From: Tritrichomonas musculus
Lineage: Eukaryota > Parabasalia > Tritrichomonadida > Tritrichomonadidae
Direction of reading: 5' to 3'
Assembly: GCA_039105265.1 (NCBI GenBank)
Contig: JAPFFF010000018.1
Span: forward strand, 124,001-188,000
DNA: 64,000 nucleotides
Below, in pieces: positions 57,110 to 64,000 of the stretch. The stretch's first letter is position 1, and every line of letters starts with the position of its first letter. A program made the position numbers and the translations under genes. The notes beneath the pieces were generated by a model. It did not search any database. It saw only the letters and a list, made by a program, of their open reading frames with translations, and was not told the origin of the DNA.

Positions 57110-59487
57110 TCACCATTGTAGCGATGAAGTTATTCAGAATAATCGTGGTAAAAGAATAAATGCTTTTCGGAATAATTCATTAATATACTTTGTGCTATTT
57201 CAATGATGGTAATCCAAGTGTCGTAAATAATAATGTTTCCATAAATAGAAATATCTTCTTATTTACTGACCAACATATTAAAAAGGCTGATTGACATTGA
57301 GTAATTCGTTATATAGGTCTATAATATCACTAAATTATAATTCTGTTGCTATCAACACTTTCATTTATCGACAAAATTTTCTACTCAAAAATAATGTAGC
57401 AAATTATTTAGATATAATTATCCACAAGTTAATTCTAAATGTTCATGTGTTTTCTCAGATGATCCATTCTTTCACTCTCATCTTGTTCTTTTATCTCATT
57501 CACGAATTTCACCAGGAAATGGAAAAATAAACGAGTTAACATGGTTAAAAAGTGGTATTTCAGTTGAGTATTCAAATGATGAATTAATTGCAAATGCTGT
57601 AAACAATATCTCAAAAGATTTGGTAAGCATTAGAAAAGGAGGAACTTGTTTCATTTATTCAATTTCTTCTTCAAAATTTATAATAAAAGGAAATGTTCCA
57701 ACTCCCAATGATGCAACAATGTACTTTAGAGAAGCTGGAATCTCTAGATTTCAAGAAAAACGTTTTTGTTTGCAATACATTATATAAAAGGAGATACTTA
57801 ATTGCCTTCATTTGCCGACAATTTCAAATCATTCTTTTATAGAAGAAATAATTTAGGTTACGAAGTTGACATAGTTCCAAAGAATAAAGCTCGAACAGCA
57901 GAAGAAATTGAATGTGAAATAAATATTGTAAATCAACAAGTTGGCATTCTTAAAGTTAAAAAGACAATGTTAAAACTGTAAATTGGGAATCCATTAGTAC
58001 ATCAAAAACAAAATAAAACACAAGTAATTCAAACAGGTAAGCTGTTAACTGAATTATTTAGCAAACTTGATGAACTTAAAAGTGAACATTTAAAAGCTAA
58101 AGAAAATGCAAAAAAAAGACCAATCATTACACAACATTGCTTGAACAACTTGAAAAGCATTGAACAAATAAACTTTAAAAAACTTGGACCTGGTTGCATT
58201 TGCATAGAAACTGGAAGTATAAATCCAGATGAAATTAAAAATAGAGCTCTATGCATGATTAAACAAGTTCATCCTGATGTTGAAGTAGAAACAATTCAAA
58301 TTTATCAAATTTTGGTCAAGCATCAATCACATTCAAAATTGAATAAAGAAGATTTTTGTCAAATAGTGAAAAAAGTATCTGATGAATTTGGTGCAATTGT
58401 TTCTAGAATTGGAAAATATAGAGAAAATAATAATGTTTTCAACAAGTAAATAAAAGGAACTATTCCTGTTTTTATTTACACAACTGAATTTACATTTCCT
58501 TTTGCAGGAATGATTAAAAAAGCTTTTCAAGTTGGTTCACAATATTCCATTCTACGAATTCCTAAAACTATTGTTGATCCATACATTCTTTGAGATAGCA
58601 AAGTTAATGATTACTTAAAAAAATGGTTTTCATCAAATAAATTGAGAATTCAATAAAATGGTTGTCAATGGTTTGGTAAAGAAAAAGATGTAGAAAAAGC
58701 TCTTCAACAATTTAATGGAAAACCACCAAAGATCCCATATAATTCTTTCCCACTTCCCACAGAAACAAACATTCTTGTTGTTCGCAATAGAATTTCGAGA
58801 TATAAAAAATCAAGTGTTGGTGCTTGGTACATTAACAGGCTGTCAAAAACGCTCTTTGTTCCTTCTTCAATTCCGCTTAAACAAGTTCAAGAATTCATTG
58901 AAACACTTCAAATAAAGCATGATGGTGATGCTATCGATGATGATGATGGAATAGAAAACATTTTAGGTGATATTAATTCATGTGAAGAAGATGCTGAACT
59001 TTCAAGAAATTACATAAATGTGTATTTAAAGGGAGGCAAGATTGTTCAACGAAATTATTGTATTAGTTGTGTTAAAGACATGTTTCTTTTCAATCTAAGA
59101 AAAATGTTCAATGCATCTGAAAATGATATTTCAATGGAAGAAATCATCAATGATTATGAATTCTTATCTCCAGTTGATTTGATTGCTGCCACCGAAGATG
59201 AAAGGAACTATAAACATGGCGATCAACGTGAAATTTTCCCATTTTTCTCATTTGGCCAAAAGTTTTATAGTTTCATTAATGAAGACAAAATTTCAAATAT
59301 GGCAAAAGCATGGATAACAGCAACAGCAGTGAAAGCCATTAGAAAATCGCAATATTTCACTTTCTGTCCATGTCATCCTAACATTCTGATTCCTCGGCCT
59401 GCAACTCATGGCAATATTCGATGCATTTCGCTGGGATGTGGTTACTTCTTATGTTGCGATTGTGATTCATGGCACACATTTGGATGA
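57110..59487 (+). pseudogene. Decayed RBR (RING-IBR) ubiquitin-ligase-like gene
   Basis: A long protein trace runs through this segment, in changing frames before 57800 and then in one frame from about 57984 to 59487. That last part is broken only by stops at 58447, 58591 and 58654. Its end is recognisable: YCISCVKDMF as the close of a first RING, then an IBR domain with FCPCHPN, a Cys pair in RCISLGCG, and CCDCDSWHTFG. Before it lies an acidic Asp-rich patch and PLKQVQEFIETLQIK. RBR proteins pass ubiquitin from an E2 to substrate through a Cys in RING2. No RING2 is present, because the trace ends exactly where a mariner element begins. Some RBRs are fused to DEAH helicases, and the upstream part might be such a protein, but I see no helicase motif. 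This is a host gene, dead. Confidence 0.6.
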
Positions 59488-60240
59488 TAATATCTTTGAT
59501 TTGCAACACAAAGTAGGAGCGCCTACAAAACAAACAGATGAAATAAAGAATGAAATATTAAATCTAACACTTTCAAACCACCTCATGGGTGACAGAACAA
59601 TTGCAGTAATCATTAGTGATAATCTTCAATTTGAACCAATTTCGCCTACTTTGGTGAATACAATATGACATGATCTCAATTTCAATTTTCTTTCTCCTAT
59701 ACATACTTATGCAACAACAGAGATATAGAGAAATGCTAGAATTGATTTAAACCAGAACCACATCAATAACAGAACAAACTGACAAATAAATATAACAAAA
59801 AATCATGATTTTTGAAGGGATCCCTAAACTGTACAGGACTCCTTTAATAGCAATCGATGGTTCTATATTTGCAAAATCATTTATCAATGAATGCATCGAT
59901 GATTCTGGATTAATCCCTGGAAAGAATGAGGCATATGGTCCATTCCAGATGACATTAATGCAGGATGGTGTAACGAGCCACACAGCTCAAACAACAATAG
60001 ATTATCTAAAAGACTACTGCCACGTTCTCGAAGGATGGCCGAGTTAATTCGCCTTAACTTAATCCTATCGAAAACTTCTGGAATATTCTTAAAAAAAGGT
60101 TGATGATCTTAAACTCAAAACAGAACAAGAATTAATTGATCATATATTTGAAATTTGGGAAAACCTTGAAACATCGTTAATTCCGAAGCTAATAAACTCA
60201 ATCAGGTTTACAAGCAGTGATTGATAGCAATGGTTATCTA
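59488..60240 (+). mobile_element. Truncated Tc1/mariner transposase remnant (DD34E type)
   Basis: The N-terminal helix-turn-helix part is readable at about 59508-59760 (VGAPTKQTDEIKNEI, SNHLMGDRTIAVIISDNL, SPTLVNTI). The C-terminal catalytic part lies at about 59805-60220 (YGPFQMTLMQDGVTSHTAQTT). The second catalytic Asp is in MQDG. The last acidic residue is the Glu in NPIENF, 34 residues later once a one-base shift and a stop near 60044-60060 are read through, so this is DD34E and not the DD34D of classical mariner. The first catalytic Asp is missing because the middle of the gene is deleted (near 59775-59805). The remnant spans ~750 bases; whole elements are ~1.3 kb. The 5' end lies directly against the RBR trace. 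No terminal inverted repeat could be found. Immobile. Confidence 0.75.
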
Positions 60241-60610
60241 ACAAATTATTAAATAAAAAATCATTTTTTATTATAATTTTATATTATATATTTTAGTGCT
60301 CAAAAAAGATAATCCACTTTATGAAACTTTTTGAAAGATTATAATTACTTAACGTCATGTCTTTAACGTCTTCAATTCAAATTTTAAACACATTTAAAAA
60401 TATTCCAAAAAATATATTTTATCAAACAATTTTGCATTTACAATAAAGCAATTGGCTTATGGAACACTCAAACGTTTAGCAAATTTGTCAAATACTAATA
60501 AAATGCATCTTCAAAATAAAGAAAAAAAAAAATAGTATATTTTGGAATCTTATATAATTTATCAACGAAACAAAAGAATGTCAAGAAAGCAATACCAATT
60601 GCCTCTTTAT
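60241..60610. other. Non-coding stretch after the mariner remnant
   Basis: About 370 AT-rich bases have no supported gene. They hold an isolated AACTTTTTGA at 60325-60334, with no coding frame behind it in either direction, possibly the relic of a lost gene's promoter. The 3' flank of the mariner remnant must end in the first ~60 bases. Confidence 0.4.
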
Positions 60611-61402
60611 CTAATAAATAACATTTTTCGACAATTTAAAAGCATCATATTTTGTTTCTTCATCTCGAATTATTTTCAGTTCAAACGGGAAGAGATATCC
60701 ACTTAATGCCATACGATATCTTTTTCCTTCTGATGACTCAAATTGCGAATTTTTCTGAATAATTGGATATATTACTGAATAATAAAAAGAATCAGTCGAG
60801 TAAAACGATAATTTTTCTGTTAATTGAATGTCATCTATTAATTTTATAATATCTTCAGATCGAATATTATTTTTATCTCCGTTTGGCGAAATATCATTAA
60901 GTTGCTTTTCAGCTGTACCAGAAAAAGCTTTAGCGGAAACATTTCCATTTTGAAACAAAAAAGCGAAACGAGCTGCATTTACGACACAACATTTGATTGA
61001 ATTAATTTTTCTTTTTAAATCATTCCATGCATCCGATTGATGGTCAGGCCCTTTACAAACATAAGTAACAGTTTCACACAACTGAGGCGGAAGTTCAAAT
61101 TCTTTATCTGTAGTGATGGTTGCACAACTAACAAGGAAAAATGAATTATCGTTTGCTGAAGCTTTTTTCTTTTCTTCAGATTGCGGATGAAGGGAAGGTG
61201 GTGCAAAAAGCTTTTTTTGTGGAGTGTTTCTTCCTGATGTAGAAAGTAAAGAGAGTATGTTTACGACATCTGATGTTTTTGAGCGCTTTTTTGAGAGTGG
61301 CGATGATGAAGGTGAAGAGTAATTTTCCCATAATAACTGGAGATCGGATTTTCCATTGCTTTGTACTTCTTTTGCATGTGGTTTGGTAAGAATGGAATAC
61401 AT
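60611..61402 (-). CDS. Protein of unknown function (263 aa)
   Basis: The ORF begins at an ATG at 61400-61402, only eight bases after a TCAAAAAGTT motif, with TTCACT (an Inr-like TCAYT) between them. Residues 1-90 are Ser/Lys/Pro-rich and probably disordered (SSPSSSPLSKKRSKTSD). From about 95 to 263 the protein looks folded: NSFFLVSCATI, then ELPPQLCETVTYVCKG, KINSIKCCVVNAARFAFLF and a C-terminal SGYLFPFELKIIRDEE. It has no signal peptide or membrane span. No family is recognised. The codon pattern and the clean promoter-like context support a real gene next to the graveyard region. Confidence 0.65.
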   Translation of the reverse strand: MYSILTKPHAKEVQSNGKSDLQLLWENYSSPSSSPLSKKRSKTSDVVNILSLLSTSGRNTPQKKLFAPPSLHPQSEEKKKASANDNSFFLVSCATITTDKEFELPPQLCETVTYVCKGPDHQSDAWNDLKRKINSIKCCVVNAARFAFLFQNGNVSAKAFSGTAEKQLNDISPNGDKNNIRSEDIIKLIDDIQLTEKLSFYSTDSFYYSVIYPIIQKNSQFESSEGKRYRMALSGYLFPFELKIIRDEETKYDAFKLSKNVIY

Positions 61403-62161
61403 CTCTAGTGAACTTTTTGAATTTATTTTATTTAACTCAAAAAAATCTGTGTTTCAGTAGTGAATTATTCAAAAAGTTTAGCATCAAATATAAACGGTCT
61501 CTAAAAGGCGCCATTTTAAAATATGAATCAATTGTATTTTCTTTTTTAAATTTTATCAGTTCTGATTGCTTTTTAAAAATAATTCATAATTTGTTTTAAA
61601 TTGCAAAAATAAAAACATTAAATAAATTGATATTAATCAAGATATTAAAGTTCAATCATTATTCATTTTTTTAATAAGAGAAGAAAGATTAATATCTCTC
61701 AAAAGTCAGAGTATGCTGTTTGATGAACTTTTTTTAGAACAAAGATTTGGTATATTGCATCAAAATATAAAAAAGGACATAGTATTTACTTTGAAATTCG
61801 AATTGATTTCATTATTTGAAGATGATTCAATATACAATTATTATGTGTGATTTTAAATTGTCTACACCATTCTGAAGCTTCTATTATTGAGATAACAGAG
61901 TAAAAACATTACTTCTTTTTATTGCTTTATCAACTTTTGAGTTGAGAATGCTTGATCGTAGAACCATTTTATATCATAGAAACAATAACAAATATATATA
62001 AGAAAATGGCCCCATATACATGCAATAGTATTAATGTTATATCATTATTTTTTATTTGTTGAAAATGATATGGAAAAAAATTGTGAAGATTATTTTTTTT
62101 TGAGATATTTTTCGGCCATTTAAAATCAGAAATCATTTTAATTAAATAGGCCATTCATCAA
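61403..62161. other. Intergenic region of about 760 bases with a doubtful short ORF
   Basis: This is a divergent gap between the unknown gene and NAA10. A second TCAAAAAGTT occurs at 61469-61478. AAAAGGCGCCATTTT at 61503-61517 is a palindromic GGCGCC site. An ATG frame at 61713-61850 encodes 45 residues (MLFDELFLEQRFGIL ... IYNYYV) and may be a gene scrap. GGCCATTTAAAATCAGAAATCATTTTAATTAAATAGGCCAT near 62113-62153 has repeated ggccat ends just before NAA10. No RNA gene is seen. Confidence 0.35.
61411..61420 (-). promoter_or_regulatory. TCAAAAAGTT promoter-like motif
   Basis: Read on the minus strand, TCAAAAAGTT is followed by CACTAGAG and then the ATG at 61402. It overlaps a TTCACT that fits the trichomonad initiator consensus TCAYW. 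This is the closest motif-to-ATG spacing in the window. Confidence 0.5.
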
Positions 62162-62659
62162 ATGCCTATCAGTTTACGTCGAGTTAAAATAACAGATCTT
62201 ATTCAGATGCAAAATGCAAATCTTCATTGTCTTGCCGAAAATTATCATATGTGGTATTGGATGTATCATTATTTATTAACTCCTCAAGGTGCTCATGTTG
62301 CAGTTGATAGCCGTGGAAAATTACTTGGATATGTTCTTTGCAAAATTGATGACGAACAACGTAATCAAAAGCCACCTCCACCTATTCATGGTCACGTAAC
62401 ATCAGTTGCAATTTATTCAGGATATAGAAAACTTGGAATTGCTACGAAACTTCTCAGATACTCACATAGAACGCTTCGTGAATGCTACCGCTGCGAGTAT
62501 GTGAATTTGAATGTGAGAGAAACAAATAGAGCAGCGCACATTCTATACCAGGAGACACTAGGATATAAATTCCTCGCCGTTGACGAAGGTTACTACGCCG
62601 ACGGCGAGAATGGATGGAATTTAAGATATACATACCCGAAAGAATCTGATAAAAAATGA
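62162..62659 (+). CDS. NAA10: NAA10/ARD1-type N-terminal acetyltransferase catalytic subunit
   Basis: The protein has 165 residues and is one GNAT domain. It follows NAA10 closely: DLIQMQNANLHCLAENYHMWYWMYH at the N-terminal helices (human [21 protein letters not shown]), GHVTSVAIYSGYRKLGIATKLL with the acetyl-CoA-binding RxxGxA motif, VNLNVRETNRAAHILYQ, and YYADGENGW at the end. With NAA15 it forms NatA, which acetylates the N-termini of proteins starting with Ser, Ala, Thr and similar residues on the ribosome. It lacks the long disordered tail of animal NAA10 and ends PKESDKK. The last 200 bases are visibly richer in G and C than the first part. NAA15 is not in the window. Confidence 0.92.
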   Translation: MPISLRRVKITDLIQMQNANLHCLAENYHMWYWMYHYLLTPQGAHVAVDSRGKLLGYVLCKIDDEQRNQKPPPPIHGHVTSVAIYSGYRKLGIATKLLRYSHRTLRECYRCEYVNLNVRETNRAAHILYQETLGYKFLAVDEGYYADGENGWNLRYTYPKESDKK

Positions 62660-62864
62660 AATTTAAATAAACTGCTTTTATTTTATTTGAACAACATGAT
62701 CAAGTATCAAAAGCTTTTTTTTTTTTTATAATTTGAAACGATTGATGATTTCAAATGGATGTTTTCCCACCTTTGATGAGAAGGAGATTTAAAAAAACTC
62801 ATTCAATATTTTGTGTACTCGCTTGAAATCATGCACGTTAAGGAAAAAGATTTGAAATCAGGTA

Positions 62865-63719
62865 ATGAACAACAATTTTTACATTGAAGAAAATGATTTA
62901 AATTGGTCTTCACAACAATTAAAAATTGCGCATCTTTTCAGTGAATCAAGAATTAAAGAGAAACAAATTGAACTTTCAAACTTTTTATTAAATAATGATT
63001 CATATCTTCTTAGTCGAGAAAAAGCTGCTTCTAAGCAGCTTCGTAGAATTTCAGAGCAGACATCTAAACTTCGTTTTGAAGTATTATACTTAGAAAAAGA
63101 TTTAAATGATATTGAATCAAATAAAAAAAATATTATTTTATCTACAAAAACCGATTCTTCCAAAACAATCAATTTAATTCAGATGGATATGATAAAAGAT
63201 AATCAAAAAATCGAAAAATTAAAACAAGATATTAAAGAGCAAAGGAAAAAATATATTGATTTGATTAATGAAGAGAAAAAAGAAAAAGAAGAAATAATCA
63301 AAGATTATGACCAAGTTATTTTTGATCTTTGGCAGCAAATAAAACAAACTGAAATAATGCTTTTTTCATCATCCTCAAAATCATTTTGCCAATCTTCAAT
63401 GGAATCAACATTGACAACTCAATCAACATTAGATCAACAACAAGGTTTGTTTTACGACCATAAGGATTTGCTAGAAATGAAATCAACAGGATCATTTTTA
63501 GATTCAGAACTAGATGATGTATATGAGTCGATACAAAAAATACAAACGAAAATTGAAAAAGAGATAGCTAATAAGGAGCAACTACTTCTTCGCCTAAAAG
63601 AAATTGAAACCATTTCTGCCAATTATAAAAAAGAATTATCAGATATAAATGACCAACACCGTAAATTTAGGGATGAATTGGAATCAATGGAAACAACAAG
63701 AATCAATAGTATTCAATGA
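62865..63719 (+). CDS. Coiled-coil protein of unknown function (284 aa)
   Basis: The ORF of 284 residues starts at an ATG. An upstream ATG at 62831 opens a different short frame that ends shortly after the start, so it is an upstream ORF. Two coiled-coil stretches are evident, about 40-155 (REKAASKQLRRISEQTSKLR; EKLKQDIKEQRKKYIDLINE) and about 215-280 (DVYESIQKIQTKIEKEI; KEQLLLRLKEIE). A Ser/Thr/Gln-rich link lies between them (about 165-200). It has no membrane span or motor domain. A cytoskeletal or basal-body role is common for such proteins in flagellates, but nothing in the sequence shows it. Confidence 0.6.
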   Translation: MNNNFYIEENDLNWSSQQLKIAHLFSESRIKEKQIELSNFLLNNDSYLLSREKAASKQLRRISEQTSKLRFEVLYLEKDLNDIESNKKNIILSTKTDSSKTINLIQMDMIKDNQKIEKLKQDIKEQRKKYIDLINEEKKEKEEIIKDYDQVIFDLWQQIKQTEIMLFSSSSKSFCQSSMESTLTTQSTLDQQQGLFYDHKDLLEMKSTGSFLDSELDDVYESIQKIQTKIEKEIANKEQLLLRLKEIETISANYKKELSDINDQHRKFRDELESMETTRINSIQ

Positions 63720-64000
63720 TTATCATAAAAATCATTTTTTCATTTTGTTGATGAAACCAAAATATGACAATAGAAATATAAATTAATATACCTCATATTT
63801 ATTTGGCCTGCATTATAAAACTGTGCTCATATTTTCTCTTAGATATCAGAAATGAAATGTTAAGTAATAATTCATTTTTTTACTTTTAATATAATTTTAA
63901 ACAATTGCATACATGTATGCAAGGCCAAATTAGGCGGGCGTTGAGCGCAGCCAGCGGCTGCTGAAAGATAAAAAAAGGAGTTGAAGCATTTCAAAAAAAA
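63720..64000. other. Non-coding right end with GC-rich palindromic segment
   Basis: After the coiled-coil gene the DNA is AT-rich until about 63900. A perfect 18-base palindrome TTGCATACATGTATGCAA follows at 63905-63922. A segment of ~40 bases (63932-63965) is far richer in G and C than anything nearby and holds a hairpin with stem GCAGCC/GGCTGC and loop AGC (63947-63961). An A/G-rich stretch and an A run close the window. It may be the start of a small RNA gene, a repeat family member or a promoter. Confidence 0.4.
63905..63922. repeat. Perfect 18-base palindrome
   Basis: TTGCATACATGTATGCAA reads the same on both strands. It stands just before a GC-rich hairpin segment. Confidence 0.8.

Noticed and set aside
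57110-59487. Idea that this segment belongs to a large virus-like element.
   Set aside because: The readable end is an RBR/IBR domain, typical of a host gene; no capsid, polymerase or integrase trace was seen.
61408-61599. A 63-codon plus-strand frame divergent from the unknown gene.
   Set aside because: Starts with GTG, overlaps the promoter-like motif and resembles random AT-rich translation.
1-64000. CRISPR arrays, rRNA genes and complete tRNA genes.
   Set aside because: No regularly spaced repeats, rRNA-like stretches or full cloverleaf candidates were found by eye in the intergenic regions.

Overview
The window looks like nuclear DNA of a trichomonad protist (Parabasalia), most likely a Tritrichomonas-type genome. 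The DNA is very AT-rich, long genes are almost intron-free, and intergenic gaps are short and rich in A/T homopolymers. The one intron I can define (21963-21998) is 36 nt long and carries the trichomonad signature of a branch-point ACTAAC fused to the 3' splice site. A giant multi-membrane class III cyclase-like protein and a Tc1/mariner remnant fit the same lineage. The species call is inference from these features, not from a database match.

Layout: 1-767 is the 5' part of a UAS/UBX protein (minus strand). 1098-9236 is a VPS13-type lipid-transfer protein, and 9436-14817 a large helical-repeat protein resembling HEATR5/Laa1. From 15011 to 22123 four genes lie on the minus strand: an AP-4 epsilon-like adaptin, a signal-anchored membrane protein, a WDR44-like WD40 protein, and a SAPS/PP6-regulatory-subunit-like protein carrying the 36-nt intron. 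At 22270-25433 are a compact BET protein, a small unknown, an ADA2-like SAGA subunit and a Lys/Glu-rich protein. 25905-30956 encodes a cyclase-family membrane protein whose catalytic domain has lost key residues. 31187-33306 is a broken ankyrin gene. 34039-39176 holds a Sec7-PH Arf GEF, a Rab-like GTPase, a small unknown and a Vps26-like protein. An RRM-like/RD-rich protein and a small unknown follow. 40918-54792 is one uninterrupted axonemal dynein heavy chain, closest by eye to the DNAH10 (I1/f inner-arm) class.

55.3-60.3 kb is a gene graveyard. It holds the 5' stub of an LCAT-like gene, a fossil tyrosine-recombinase element, a decayed RBR/IBR ubiquitin-ligase-like gene and a truncated Tc1/mariner element. 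Beyond it lie an unknown gene, NAA10 N-terminal acetyltransferase and a coiled-coil protein. The window ends in a GC-rich, palindromic non-coding segment.

The intact genes are dominated by membrane traffic (VPS13, HEATR5-like, AP-4 epsilon, WDR44-like, Arf GEF, Rab, Vps26), chromatin (BET, ADA2) and the flagellum (dynein). I see no operon-like logic beyond gene crowding. Many genes share an upstream AACTTTTTGA / TCAAAAAGTT motif that may be a core promoter element. Several reading frames extend upstream through TTG or GTG; I placed their starts at the first in-frame ATG.
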